NCBI RefSeq assembly: GCF_910592395.1 | Contig: NC_088323.1 | Location: 14,619,501-14,683,500, forward strand | Source of the DNA: Lineus longissimus | Taxonomy: Eukaryota > Nemertea > Pilidiophora > Heteronemertea > Lineidae | Length of the DNA stretch: 64,000 nucleotides | Reading direction: 5' to 3' | Part shown: piece by piece, positions 1-12,239 of the stretch | Numbering within the stretch: position 1 is the first letter of the stretch | Layout: each line of letters starts with the position of its first letter | Made by a program: the position numbers and the translations under genes | The notes under the pieces: generated by a model | Databases searched by the model: none | Told to the model about the DNA's origin: nothing | Seen by the model: the letters and a program-made list of their open reading frames with translations, nothing else

Positions 1-263
1 ATAATCTATCCGAATATTTAGCTGTCGTAGCGGGTTATGATCCCGAACTTTTCCCTGTCAAAGTCCTACGGAAAACGGTCATCAACCGCTCCTTTGTCAA
101 TACAGAATACATGTATATGAAATTCTTGGAGGGTGCAGAAATGTCTCCTTGCAACGAATTCTACACTTTCCGCCCCTTCTTTCGACTGCGGTATTAACAA
201 AGACGCAAAGAACATAAACAAATATGCAGACATTGCCAGGCTGAATATGCTGATAATTGCTGT
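1..263. other. left flank, no gene seen
   Basis: No convincing coding or RNA feature. A short open frame on the minus strand has no recognisable motif and is treated as chance. The end of this stretch is the pre-insertion DNA of the LINE that follows. Confidence 0.5.
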
Positions 264-277
264 AAGAAATAAATGCA
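264..277 (+). repeat. left target-site duplication of the LINE
   Basis: AAGAAATAAATGCA here is identical to 3920-3933, just after the A-rich 3' end of the LINE. This fits target-primed reverse transcription. The leading A may belong to the poly(A) tail. Confidence 0.8.
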
Positions 278-974
278 TACCACAAATAGTAGAGGAGTAG
301 CCATACTTCTGAGAAATTCGTTCAGTCACAATATTAACAAAACCATAATTGACCCAGAGGGGCGGTACATAATATTAGATATTACAATCAGTGATTACAG
401 AATGACAATAGTTAACTTATATGGGCCAAATGAGGACACACCAACCTTCTTCACAAATATGAAAACCAAAATAGGGGAGTTTGATCATAGCAATACAGTG
501 GTGGGAGGGGATTTCAATGTAGTTCAAGACTACACACTAGACAACTACAACTTAATGAATAAAAACAACCCAAAGGCAAATGAAGCTGTAAATGAAATGA
601 AACTAGATCTTGATCTGCACGATCCTTGGCGGGATAAAAACCCTGACACTCGCATGTACACATGGCATAATTCTAGGAATCAACTTAGTCGTCGAGACTA
701 CTTTCTCATATCGGACAGCATAAAAGACAAAGTAGAAAATGTTTATATAAAACCTGGTTATAGATCGGACCATTCAGTGGTGGAATTAACTTTAAATCTA
801 TCAAATCAACAAAAAGGCCCAGGGCTATGGAAGTTTAACAACTCGTTACTAAAGGATGAAGAATACGTAGTGGAAATTAAAAGAGTCATAAATGATGTTA
901 CAAATCAAAACAATAACCTAAGTGATCAACTTGCTTTTGAGTTTCTAAAAACCCAAATAAGGGGAAAACCATAG
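278..974 (+). pseudogene. LINE endonuclease domain, N-terminally truncated
   Basis: Reads as about 230 codons of exonuclease-endonuclease-phosphatase fold. Counting from the ATG at 273 (which is donated by the target duplication), RGVAILL is at residues 7-13, LYGPNED at 49-55, the metal/nicking pair GGDFN at 78-82, SRRDYFLIS near 139-147 (family usually has SR-hydrophobic-DYFLIS) and SDHS at 165-168. The N-terminal catalytic Asn and Glu of this fold lie upstream of the truncation and are absent. In an intact element this domain nicks target DNA to prime reverse transcription. Confidence 0.8.
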
Positions 975-1033
975 CGTATTCAACGGCCAAAAAGAGGGAA
1001 AATCAAAAACAAGAGAAACTATTAGACAAAAAA

Positions 1034-1436
1034 ATGGATGCTTTACATATAAAATATAATGCTAATCCAAATGCAGAAAACTTAACTAAATACATTGAAG
1101 TGCAAAATGAACTGAAGACACTAAGAGATAATAAAGTAGATGGGATAATAACAAGAGCAAAAGCAAAATGGCATCTAGAGGGCGAGAAAAACTCTAAATA
1201 CTTCTGCAATTTAGAAAACAGACACTTTCAAGAAAAAGCCATTGCAGAACTGTTGTAACGAGCTAATTGAAATAAATGATATTCTAAAGGAGCAGCATGA
1301 AAATCTTTATAAACAGAAACAAACAAATAACACAGATGAAAACTTAAATATCTTTTTCCCAGAAGATGATACAATACAAAAATTAACAGATGAACAAGCA
1401 ATGGAATTGGAAAATGATATTAGTGAGGCAGAGTGA
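1034..1436 (+). pseudogene. LINE ORF2 linker between endonuclease and reverse transcriptase
   Basis: Two overlapping short frames (1034-1258 and 1242-1436) encode lysine/glutamate-rich helical sequence with the motif EGEKNSKYF, typical of the EN-RT linker in L1-like ORF2. They are joined by frameshifts. The second ends at TGA 1434-1436, while the downstream RT frame is already open at 1432 (SEAVLKTMK), so a shift has occurred near 1430. Confidence 0.7.
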
Positions 1437-1440
1437 AGCT

Positions 1441-3777
1441 GTGTTGAAGACAATGAAACTAAATAAATAACCTGGCTCAGATGGTCTTACCGTGGAATTT
1501 TATAATCACTTTTGGGGTGAATTAAAACTTGCAATGATAAGATCCTTCAGAGAGGCTTTTTTAACGGGCGAACTATCGGACAATCAAAAACTAGGAGTAA
1601 TAACATGCCTCCCTAAACCTGGTAAAGATAAAAAACTTATGAAAAACTGGCGCCCAATTTCCCTTTTAAATGTCGATTATAAAATACTGTCCGGGGTTAT
1701 ATCTAGCAGGATCAAAACAAACTTAAATCAATTGATTTCAAAATATCAAAAGGGCTTTGTAAAGGGTAGGTTTATAGGGGAATGCACTCGTATCACATGG
1801 GATTTAATCTTTAAGATGAAAAAACACAATACACGTATGCCTGGTATTATACTGCTTATCGATTTTGAGAAGGCATTTGACTCTCTTGACTGGAATTTTG
1901 TAAATAGGACAATGAAGTACTTCAATTTTGGGGAAAATATAAGAACATGGATAAGAATCTTCTACCAAAACATCCAAAGTTGTATAATTAACAATGGGCA
2001 CTGCTCCGATAGGTTTACATTAGGAAGAGGAGTCAGGCAGGGGGACCCCCTCTCCCCATATCTTTTTCTTCTGGCAGCAGAGATCCTTGCCAACTCCATC
2101 AACAACCAAGACATAAAAGGCATAAAAATCGACAACTCGGAATACTTAATTAGCCAACTGGCAGATGATACAACTCTCTTCCTCGATAATACAGAACACA
2201 ACTACAGATCTTGTATGAACATCCTCGATAGATTTTCAGAAGTGTCAGGGTTGACAATAAATTACACCAAAACAGTAGCTATCAAGATTGGGCTCACTGA
2301 ACAATTAAACTACAATCTGGGAAATGACAAGGATATAAAATGGCAATTAGAGGGAAAGTTCACTTTATTGGGAATAAAATACAATTTAGATGAGGAAAAT
2401 TTTACTGAAAAAAACTATGTAGACAAAATCAGAGAAGTTTCAAAACTACAAAATATCTGGACAGGGAGAAATCTAACTATGTATGGGAAAATCTGTATCA
2501 TTAAGTCACTAGCACTCTCTAAATTAATACACCTGTTTACAGCACTGCCAAATCCATCAGAGGAATGTTTCGGAAGGCGAGAAAAGATCTGCTTTAACTT
2601 CATCTGGGACAATAAAAATGAAAAAATAAAAAGAACAACGCTATGCAATGACTATGACAATGGTGGTTTAAAAATGATAAATATAAAATACTTCTGTATG
2701 GCCCAAAAATTGATATGGGTTAAGAAATTACACAATGATCTAAATTTTTCTGATTGGAAAACACTTATCCTTTCTGACACTACTAAGCATGGCGGAAATT
2801 CAATTTGGCTTTCAAGAGACCCTCATGCAACCTTTAAAAATCACCTAAACCCTTTCTGGCAAGATGTTTATAAATCTTTGATAACAATGGCTGAAGAAGA
2901 GCATCCCATAAAAAACATGATTTTTCATAATAAAAATATCAAAATAAACACCAAAACAATCTTCTACAATGAATGGCAACTACATGGTGTTAAATATCTG
3001 AATGATTTAGTTGACGAAACAGGGAACTTTTATACATGGGAACAATTCTCGACAAAATATGGAATTCAAAAAGAACCGTTCAAACTCTTAGCTGTGTTAC
3101 ATGCAGTACCAAAAAACTGGAAGAAAAGAATAAAAGATGGGGGATCAAATCTGACCGAAATTGTCGATCTTAGCATAACAAAGATAAAAAATCTTAAAAA
3201 ACCGGGAAAACATTTCTATTGGCAAAAAATTAAAAGTACAAGTAAAAGACCTGAAAAATCAGAAACCAAATGGACAACCATAACTAACTGCAACCTCACT
3301 GAAGATGACTGGAGCGACATATACTGCCTCCCTTACCGGGCCACAATTGACACCAAACTAAGAATGTTGCAATATAAAATATTACATAGAACATTACCTG
3401 TTAATACTTGGTTATACAAATGTGGCCTAACAAACACCAATACATGTAGTTTTTGTTTAATATATAAAGAAACTTTACAACACCTGTTGTGGGAATGCAA
3501 TTTAACCAAAACTCTCTGGCTAAACCTTTGTCAACATCTAAACATACCACTATTTAACATCAAATACATCATTTTTGGAAGTCCAGGGCAGTCGCTTGCA
3601 ATAGAACATATCAAAATTATTACAAAAGAATATATCTACAAAACAAAACTAAACATTAGACTACAAAACCTTCAACATCTCAAACAGACAATAAAACTTC
3701 AAATCAATATTGAAAAATCCCACAAAAAAAGAACAGACTTTGTGGGAAAATGGGGAAATTTCTTAAATGCTATCTAG
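1441..3777 (+). pseudogene. LINE reverse transcriptase with C-terminal zinc knuckle
   Basis: An open frame of 761 codons from 1492 to 3777, extended upstream in frame through a TAA at 1468-1470 inside the conserved PGSDGLT region. Counting from 1492: NWRPISLLN 52-60, catalytic LIDFEKAFD 122-130, RQGDPLSPYLF 182-192, and palm motif LADD at 223-226 with both aspartates kept. The C-terminal part has a C-x2-C ... H-x4-C knuckle (CSFC ... HLLWEC) as in zf-RVT LINE proteins. The core catalytic residues are intact; the only damage seen in this part is the upstream stop. Function in an active copy: copying element RNA at the nicked target. Confidence 0.9.
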
Positions 3778-3919
3778 GAAAAGACTAAGTTTCTTGCACC
3801 TCTGCACTTTGCACACTGCACCGCACTGTAGAAAACTGTTGTAAACAAAATTGTTGGATTGAATACTTTGTGTAAATTTTTTTCGAGAGTTTACAATAAA
3901 AAGTATAAATTACAAAAAA

Positions 3920-3933
3920 AAGAAATAAATGCA
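3920..3933 (+). repeat. right target-site duplication of the LINE
   Basis: AAGAAATAAATGCA, matching 264-277 exactly. The sequence then continues ACCAAAC, which would have followed directly in the empty target. Confidence 0.8.
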
Positions 3934-4095
3934 ACCAAACTTTTACTGACCAAGCGGTACACCTGTTTTGTGCATGATCAGTCCACTCTGCTAACCGGGA
4001 TAAATTCAGGAAGACCGTTGTCAACGAGTTCCCAGTCGGACTTAGCGCCACACTGTGGAACATGGACGATAGCCAGCTCACAGGGGCCACAGCTG

Positions 4096-4225
4096 GGGTG
4101 GACTTCGACATAAATACATGTATTTTATTCTTAAGGTCGGTAATTGAATGCTGGGATAACTAACCTATGACAGGGGCCAGCTCCTGCACTGTATCACTCG
4201 TCGAAGCGACTACATGCATGTATTT
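4096..4225 (+). repeat. dispersed repeat shared with 19455-19575
   Basis: The stretch around GACAGGGGCCAGCTCCTGCACTGTATCACTCGT and the CTACATGCATGTATTT that follows recurs in the same orientation near 19500 (CAGGGGCCAGCTCCTGCA, TATCACTCGTGGAG, CCACATGCATGTATTT). The family is unknown and no coding content is visible. Confidence 0.7.
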
Positions 4226-5004
4226 GTAGACACCGTAGACCTATGTTGTGTGTGTGTTTTATTTGTTTTATATCAAATGTAACAACCTTAGGAGTTGATG
4301 CTACCTATTTCTCCGGTACAGGCTCCTCGCTGGGGACTAAATTGAGGCCCTCTCTCAGTATGTCCTCATCAAACATCATGTTGCTGGCTTAGGCTCCAAC
4401 TCCTCTAAGAGTGCTGTTCTAGCGTCGGACACCTTAACCTAACCAAGAGGCTGGTTCTGAGCTCGTTAGCGGGAATTTTCGATGTTTTAGGCTTCGTGGC
4501 GCCAGTCATCATGGTCGCAAAAAAAACTGGTTACAGGAACTGTGTGGAAAGACAAATACCGATGGGACCAGAGCCTTCCCGAACCTGTCGCACAGAAGTG
4601 AATGGATTTGCTCAAAAGAGTGCAGAATCTGAAAACATTCAAAGTCGAAAGATGTTTAACTCCACCAGGATCCGCAGGACATTCAATAATGGTCATCTTT
4701 CGCGACGCAAGCGAAAGTGAATTCGGAAGTGTTGCGTGTATGCGATGGAAAACATAAGATCGGTACCAAAGACGATTCGTCATCGCAAAAATCGAGGGTC
4801 GCCTCGGTGAAACCACTTACGTTTGCATCTGAAATCCGATACTAGTAATGAATACAGTGTTCTGCATACGTTTTAGGAATACCTCCCCAAATCCCTCTCA
4901 TTTCCAATTGACATGATTGACCCTTTCCATCCTCAGGCCATTGTGTAATGTCCCTTCTTCTGTTTGCTCTATTTGTGTGCTCCTCTATTGATAAAGAATT
5001 AGAG
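4226..5004. other. no gene seen
   Basis: AT-rich intergenic DNA with a short TG tract near 4248. The two opposite-strand frames near 4490-4816 are mutual shadows without motifs. Confidence 0.5.
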
Positions 5005-5665
5005 GTATCCAGTCAAACTGCAGACTAGCTTCATTTTGCATGTTAAAACACATAACACGAGATTTTTTAAATTATTCTTGGATGTTATGTAATATCTCAT
5101 TGTTTACTCCTCAGTTAGCAGTTATCTGGGATTGTCCTTAGTTTGTATATCAAATCACACCAGACTAATTGCTATTTCTCTTCAGTCTTGTGCTTGCTAT
5201 TACATTTTGGATCTAATGACTTTGCAGATAAAATGAACTTGTCGCCTCAATTCTGGTTGTAACTTTGTCCTCAAAAGACCAATTCGGGATGAATGGAGAT
5301 AATAATTAAACACCACAGAATCTCTTTTCATGCAACAGCAATTATAAGGACATTTTGTCTTGTATTTCAATAACCACGATCATTGTATGCTCAGCGGCCT
5401 GTTGTTGAATGAACACAGCCCACAAAAATGGGGGACCCTTTAATGTGAGGACTGAGTTGAATTCACATGATATTTATATCCCTCCTTCATTTAACTGATT
5501 CTCGCTCTTCCTCAACTGTGCTCCTTTTTTGAAAATTGCTTCGTTTGTTTCGCAAAAGCGTTCATTATTTTGCACCTTTCTTGAAAACAAATTATCCTGT
5601 CCAAATACTGACTGTTTCCTGATGGCCTGTGAAATCACATGATATAATTCTTGCTTCTCCTGTGT
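5005..5665 (+). repeat. diverged outlier copies of the 7.0-9.8 kb satellite
   Basis: Carries the same ordered sub-units as the main array: TTTTGCATGTTAAAACACATA ... TCCTCAGTTAGCAG (type A), CCTTAGTTTGTATATCAAATC ... TTTGCAGATA (type B), and later TTTGCACCTTTCTTGAAAAC and GTGAAATCACATGATATAATT, which recur at 7840-7870 and 9344-9370. Strongly decayed. Confidence 0.6.
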
Positions 5666-6566
5666 TGTGTATACACGTGTATGCTGTAATTCGTATCTCT
5701 TTGTGGTGTCTCCTCCATGGTTGAAACAGTTCTAACAGAGGTTGTGACAAGGACACCCATGTCCTCCAGTTTGAGACTGTCTCCTAGAAGACCAGTAAGA
5801 CTGTTCCAAGATTGAGACAGGATGTGCCACATGATAATTGGTTGAATGACAGGAACGGGAATGGTGTTTGCAGTAAAATGTTAGCAATATGTAAAGGGGC
5901 TAACTAGCCATAAGGAGATAAACTGATCTGGCCTAAGATTACGCTGCTAGATAACTATGGCAACACTTTCTTTGCACCTGCCATGAAGACAATGAAGCAG
6001 ACGACAAGATATCAATCACAGGTCACACCGACTCGGAGATGTGATAAAGACATGATAAAGACACTGAGCGACTTTTATCTGAGATAAGAATAATAATAGG
6101 CCCCAAAATGTAAAATTATGTACAGACGATGCAGCGAAGATGCTTTGAGTATTAACAAGAAGCAGCTGTGTAATAAAGGGGCGATGAAAAAACATGGAGT
6201 AGGGGAAAGACCGCCTACGGATGCGACCCAGAATGGGAAAACGACATGGCACAACCAGGAGAGCAAAACAGAAAAGTGAGTGGAGGTGGGAAAGAACATA
6301 ACAGCATGGCCTTGCTTTCAAGAAATAAATATTTGGAATGACCCTGTAATGTGGGTCAAGAGAACCGAAACAACATCCAAGTTTATTGGATCTCTCAGGT
6401 CATGCGCCTGAGAAAAGAAATTTAGTTGGTGCAGGCATGTGCAGCCAGTGACCTGAGAGCGGGAATTTGCATGGTAATTAGCAATCCTGGAAGGCCGCGC
6501 CAAAAATACCATCCACAAATGACTTTTCTTTAGCAGGAGCTTGCACCATTCAATGCTAAATGAGCA
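5666..6566. other. no gene seen; separates two satellite blocks
   Basis: No recognisable coding, repeat or RNA feature. Short overlapping minus-strand frames at 6016-6321 have no family motif. The stretch together with the LINE tail to its right interrupts the satellite. Confidence 0.5.
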
Positions 6567-7002
6567 TTGATAAATTGATAAATTGTTATTTGTAAATTGA
6601 TAAATTGTTATTTGTAAAGCGCCTGTATCACTTGAAACAAATGTTCACCGGCGCTGGTGAGCTCTGTTGAAAAGAAGGGTCTTGAGTTCTTTGCGAAAGG
6701 TTGAGACATTCGATGTAGCTCTCAGGGTGGGGGAAAGAGAGTTCCACAGTTGAGGTGCTAACGTGGCGAATGCTCGACCTCCAAATGTTTTCAATCTATA
6801 TATCCTGCAAATGAGAAGGTCCTGAGATTCAGAGCGAAAGTAACGAGGAGGCACGTAATGTTGGATGAGATCGTTCAGGTAAATTGGTGCAAGCCAGTGG
6901 TATATGCTTTGAAGGTCAGGAGGAGTAGTTTGAAAATTATACGCTCGCGCACAGGCAGCCAGTGTAACTTGGCTAGCACCGGAGTAATGTGGGATCGCCG
7001 CA
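6567..7002 (-). mobile_element. 3' tail of a CR1/L2-like LINE
   Basis: On the minus strand the translated fragments ITPVLAKLHWLPV, LAPIYLNDLIQHYVP, RLKTFGGRAFATLAPQLWNSL and STFRKELKTLLF follow in order with one frameshift near 6908. They match the C-terminal end of CR1/L2/Jockey-type reverse transcriptase proteins. The tail carries GGCGCTTTACAAATA and a short tandem tail (TTTATCAATTTACAAATAACAA units, 6568-6618). The 5' truncation point falls at about 7003, directly against satellite sequence, so the fragment was inserted into the array. Confidence 0.85.
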
Positions 7003-9800
7003 TTGTCCTCAGTTTGAATGTAAAACACATAAGATTTTTAATGTCCATTCTTTGATTACTCTTGTTCTTTGCTCCTCAGTTAGCATATACATGTACTTCA
7101 ATAAAATAACTGTCCTTAGTTGGCATGTGAAAACACATCAGAATATTTCTCTGGCTTACTTCGTGTGCTCCTTACTTAAAAATAAATTTGCAGATAGTCA
7201 AAGGGAATACTGTCCTCAGTTTCGATTTAAAATCACCTCAAATTTCTTCTTGTTAGCAGATATCAAATCAACGGAGGACTTTCCTTAGTTTCCATATCTC
7301 AATTTACAACAGATTAATCGCCCCTTGGCTCATACTGCGGGCTTCTTACTACTAGTATTAATTGATTCAAAGATATCCACACAAAAGGACTGCCGGTTTA
7401 AAATCGAATCAGATGTTTGTCCCTTCGTCAGTGTTATATAAGCTCTCTTTGTTAGCATGGTTGGTTCCTTTTGAACAACAGTATGCAGAAAGCTACTCAA
7501 AATGTGTACTGTTCGCAGTTTGCATGCTGAACCTCATATTAATTTTGCTTTCATTAGTTTTTCTAAGCCATCATTGTTTGCTCCATTCTTGAACACCAGC
7601 TTGCAAAAATCAAAGCAAAAGGAGGACTGCCCTTAGTTAGCATTTTAAACGCACTCAATTGTAAATCTCCATTCTTCTCTTAACTCTTATTGTATGATGC
7701 TGCGATAGCAGATATGCACTTTAATTAGGACTTTTAGTTTCCAAGTCTAATCACACCTGATTGATCACCCTTCTTCAATTTTGCATTTTTCTAATTTTGC
7801 ACTCCCGCCTTGAAAATATTTTTTTGTGTTTGCTTTCGCGATTTGCACCTTTCCTAAAATGAATTTGCATATATCTTGTCAAAATGTGGACTTACCCCAT
7901 TTGCAGGAAAAAATATCTCATGATAATTTTGATTCCTGTGTTTTGCATTGTCTGTCACTGTTCACTCCTTCCTTGAATATCAGCTTGCGCGGGTCCATGC
8001 AAAAGGAGCACTGCCTTCAGTTTGAATGTGAAAACACATAAGATTTCTTATGTCCATTCTTTGATTACTCTTGTTGTTTTCTCCTCAGTTAGCCGATATC
8101 TAATGAAAGACAACTGCCATTATTGTGCATGTCAAACACTATCATCACCCTTCTTTAACATTGCATTGGCTTTAATTGTGTGCTACTCTCTTGAATATTC
8201 ATTTGCAGTCATCGAGTCAAAATGTGGTCTGTCCTGCAGTTTGCTTGTCAAAATAACATCATATTGATTTTCCTTTCTGTTTTGTGTTAGATCTCAATGA
8301 TTGCTCGTTTCTTGAATACATACATGCAAAAGGAGGACGGTCCGCAGTTTGCATATAAAAACAAAATGGACTTCTTTAATGTGCATTCTACGATTAATTG
8401 TTTCTCTTATTGTTTGCTTCTGAGCACCAGATATCCGCCTAAACAAGGACAAGCTATGGTTTGCATGCCAAATTATCAGATTAATCACCCTTCTTCAGCT
8501 TTGCATTTGCTCAAAATTGTGTGCTACTTTCTTAAAAATGAATGGGTGGATGTTCAATCAAAAGGAAAACTGTCCAAAGTTTGCATGTGAAATCACCTCA
8601 TACTTATTTTTTTACCTCAGTTCTGTAGTTTAAGTCTTGATTGTGCGCTGCCTTCTTGAACGAACATCAGCTTCCACAAATCCATGGAAGGGACGTTGTT
8701 GTCAGTTTGCACGTGAAAACACATTATTATATTTTTAATTCCTTTTTAAAGTATTGTACATATGTTCTGTAGTCTCTCACTGTTTCCTCGTGGCTTATCA
8801 GATATGCTACTTTTTTTAAATAGTTTCCATGTCAAATAACTTCAAATTAATTGATCTAAGGCTCACTTTGCGCGCTCCTTTCTAATTAGTTTGTCAATTC
8901 GAAATGTGGACTATCTTTACTTCAAATTGCATCAGATTTATGCCCCTTCTGCAGTGTTATTTCAGCTCTCTTTGTTAGTTCCGATATTGAGCCGAAATTT
9001 GCTTAAAAAAGAGACATGTTCTAAGTATGCATCATGAAATCTTCTCACTATAATATTTCGTCCACTGATTTCTGTTAGCTGTGCTTATTGTTCGATCCAT
9101 TTTAACATCAGCTTGCACAAACCCATGAAAAAGGAGGACTGTTCTTAGTTTGCATGTGAAACACATCAGATTAATCACCATCCCTTCAATGATTCTCTGG
9201 CTAACCTTGTTTGCTCCTTTCTTAAAATGATATCGAGTCAAGGCTCCATTCTGGAAAACAACTTTCGTTGCCTAACTTTCACTCATCTAACTTTTCTCGA
9301 AAACGAAGTTGCAGATATCCCGTCTAAATGCGGACTACTTGTGAAATCACTGGATACAATTCTTGCTTCTTGCTTTGTGTCAGCTGTAAGCTTGCAGAAA
9401 CCAATGCAAAAGGAGGACTGTCCTCAGTTTGAATGTGAAACACAAAATATTTCGAATGCCTATGCTTAATTTTCTCTCATTGTTTGCTTTCGAGGTAGCA
9501 GATCTACATTTAAAAAATAACAGTCATGTCAAAACACTTCAGACTTATCTTATCACCCTTCTTCAACTTTGCGATGGCTTTAATCGCGTGCTCTTTCTTG
9601 AAATTTGAATGAATGAATTTACGTGCGGTAGGCTATATTTAATTTAGTCAAAACGAAGACGGTCCTCAGTTGACATGTGAAATCCCATCACATCGATTTA
9701 TTTACTCTATGTGGTGTTAGCTGCCATTGTTTTCTCCCTCTCAAACATCAGTTTACAATAATCTATCCAAAAAGAGGTTTGTCCGCAGTTCGCACGATGA
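7003..9800 (+). repeat. decayed higher-order tandem repeat (three ~112-bp sub-units, ~340-bp period)
   Basis: Three related sub-units recur in the order A-B-C. A starts near GGAGGACTGTCCTCAGTTTG and runs to CTCAGTTAGCAGATATC (7011, 7627, 8009, 8336, 8687, 9135, 9413). B contains ATCACCCTTCTTCA and TTTGCAGATATCG (7110, 7726, 8111, 8447, 8810). C starts AATGTGGACTGTCC and ends at CAGCTTGCAAAAATCCATG (7508, 7889, 8227, 8565, 8912). Spacing between like units is mostly 327-385 bp. Short open frames here are products of the repeat, not genes. Confidence 0.8.
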
Positions 9801-10924
9801 AACAAATTTGGCTTTTAATGTCTATTCTACGATTTGTATGTCAACCTTCATCCTGACAAATCGGAGCATTTCCCTTCCATTCTGCTACATTTCGTGTGCC
9901 GACGATGTCCTCCTTGATCGAAATGCTTTATTTGGCACTACGATCGCTCCACGGCCGGCTGATTGAGGACAATTATTGTATCAATGCGCACCTTCTATGG
10001 GCATGCTTCCTACCCAGGACGTCCTCGGTTTTTTTGTAGTCCACTTTTTTCCGGGGCTTGACTAGGCTGACTCCACATTGCATAATATAACAGCAATTTT
10101 CAGCAACTAAAACCCCTTTAAATGATGTAGTGCGAGTTCAGCCTTTTCAGCAGGCATCACCTATTGCAGGAAGTTAACAGCATTATCAACCTTTTTGTAG
10201 CATGAGACCCCGTTAAATGATGAACTGAATTTGGAGGTCACCATTAGGAGAGAGTTGGGACACACTCAACACAGTCTGACTTCACCTTTAAAACAAGATT
10301 TGCAATTCTTCGTTTTAACTAAGCTAAATCTCCGGTCCAGGTTTTATACCTAACCCAACTCATTTCTTGTTTTACAAATCTCTTTTCTCATTAAATTTCA
10401 TTTCTCAATTTACAAGATTTCATTTCTTGATTTCTTGGTTTACAGACACCCAACTACATGTATGTCCTCGGTTATATTGTGAAATGTGCGTTTGGTCAGT
10501 GACCAGACCCTCACGACTATGTCGACTATCGCTAGCGGCAGTGGACAAAAAGCTGGTACACGTTTAATATCAAGCAATTTTCCTTTACTGTGGCATCAGA
10601 AGGAACACGTTGCATCCTTCCTGGTAGAGTCAACCAACAACACTGGATGATGTCCCCCACTTCTTCGTCATTCCCCACTATAGTATCTTTCCAATCAGTT
10701 CTGGTGAATGTTTCTTTCGTTACTTCAGGTCACGATCAGCCCCCCCCCCCTTCGCAATCAGATCACATACGGCAACTTTCCTGTATCCCGCCTTTAATTA
10801 TTCGGCCATTTGCCAGTTATCAATCCGAAGAGATCCTTTCCGAGATCATACTCATACACGGCAGGCTTTCTCTATCTCTTCTCTCATCAATACATATTGG
10901 TGATGATATGTAGGCCCTAAACTA
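9801..10924. other. no gene seen
   Basis: Contains GGACGTCCTC palindromes (about 10017), which recur at 13475 and 15487, and a C11 run at 10741. The open frame at 10590-10913 has no motif and low-complexity Ser/Ile composition, so it is not called. Confidence 0.45.
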
Positions 10925-11116
10925 TTTAGTGTTGGACTCCTTCTGGTAAGTTGGAACGTTGGTGGGCAGCCAGATGCAGCTTAATGACTGGACATCTGGT
11001 GCACAGGCTACGCTTACCGAGAGAATATTCCACTGTTTGATGGTTCGTTGGAGGAAGCTGATGCTATTTATAACACCAAGAAAGAATTGATTCGAAAGAC
11101 CATTTTTTGAGATCAA
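10925..11116 (-). mobile_element. possible LINE C-terminal fragment
   Basis: On the minus strand the peptide SFLQRTIKQWNILS followed by ACAPDVQSL resembles the end of Jockey/CR1-like RT proteins (SFFPRTIxxWNxLP ... SFKxxL). Only about 60 codons are visible and no tail can be identified, so the call is tentative. Confidence 0.45.
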
Positions 11117-12239
11117 CTGTATATTTTCATGAGTCTAGCTTTCGCCACTACCGTGTCTTCGTCAGGACTGAGGAAACGTACTACAACAACCGATAAAAGA
11201 GTTCAGGAATTACACAATAAACAAGATAAGTATGAAAAGAGTAATAAAAAGGCCACAGGTAACGGTCGAAACAAAGAACCTCAGTGGAGACACATTGCGG
11301 CCAGCAGATTTAGGCCTACAGAAAGGCGAGTAAACAGGAAGGTCCTGGTTAGATGCTAGTGTATTGGAGGATACCACAAAACTGGTACCATATATGAAAA
11401 GTGAATGCTACTTGATGTAGCTTGAAACAGAGAGTACTCAAAAAATACATAATAATGTTAGCGAATTAAAGAACACAGGTAGCTATAAAAAGGCCTATTG
11501 GTAGTGAGTGACAAATACCTTGTCCGTCATTGAGACAGTGTAATTTTGCAATGAATTTAGCTATTTATACCTTCCATTCTGCAGGTTTGTTGTCAGTGTC
11601 TGTGGGCCATCATCTGACTCTTTCCGGGCCACTCTTGTTGGTGTTCTTGAGTGACGCCCATGATGTTGTTAACGATTCTGTACATGAGGACGAGTGAATA
11701 TTGGTGTCGTCGCTCTTCTAAGGTATCCCACTCGAGTGTCTAAATCGTGACTGGCTAATTCAAATTCAATTCTTTTATTACTCTAAAACCGACAGTAACA
11801 TAAAATAATCAAAAAAATATTCAACATAAAATTACAGGGTACAGTATACACGTAACCAAAATAATATTACAAAGATTTAAATGCAAAATTAAAATTTAAT
11901 GGAAATCAGGACAATATTATGGAGTTACAAAGTTTAAAGAACTCACTGATTATCTCAGCTGAGAGAGGTGAAGGATATTTGGCAATGTGGAATGTTACTT
12001 GGTTGATCATGTAACGATTTTTAATGGCAAAATGATAAAACATTGCGATTTTATAGCAAACTTCTTCACAAATATTGCACATTGTCAAATATACAACTGG
12101 ACTGAGATATAAGGCAGAGAAGAAAAATATGGTCGTAAAATGTTACATCAAAAACAACTAGAAAAACCCATCTTGATAATTCTTACTGCATAGGATCTAT
12201 ACTCCCCACAAGGCATGTCTTGGGGGGAAATACCGTTTT
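11117..12239. other. no firm gene; possible retroelement debris
   Basis: A frame at 11129-11359 is Lys/Arg/Thr-rich without a motif. The minus-strand stretch 12088-11760, with a Cys pair early on and an AATAAAAGAATTGAATT-like end, could be a retrotransposon 3' end, but I cannot name a family. Confidence 0.35.

Larger units (their letters stand above)
278..3919 (+). mobile_element. 5'-truncated L1/Tx1-like non-LTR retrotransposon (LINE)
   Basis: About 3.6 kb of LINE ORF2 on the + strand: apurinic-type endonuclease, linker, reverse transcriptase, C-terminal CCHC knuckle, short 3' UTR and an A-rich end (3913-3920). It is flanked by a 14-bp direct repeat, so both ends are defined. The element starts inside the endonuclease domain, so ORF1 and the first part of EN were lost at insertion. 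The coding frame has one frameshift near 1430, a nonsense codon at 1468-1470 and broken frames between 974 and 1240, so it cannot move by itself. The L1/Tx1 clade call rests on the LIDFEKAFDSLDW and LADD reverse transcriptase motifs and the C-terminal knuckle; the exact clade is uncertain. Confidence 0.85.

Noticed and set aside
7362-9469. series of 60-100 codon frames at 7.4-9.5 kb
   Set aside because: All fall in the decayed satellite and reflect its repeating words.
10590-10913. 107-codon frame as a gene
   Set aside because: Contains a C11 run and Ser/Pro low complexity; no motif or splice context.
11129-11359. Penelope-type 3' end or hammerhead ribozyme near CTGAGGAAAC
   Set aside because: The conserved CUGANGA ... 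GAAA core and flanking stems cannot be formed; no PLE coding is seen.
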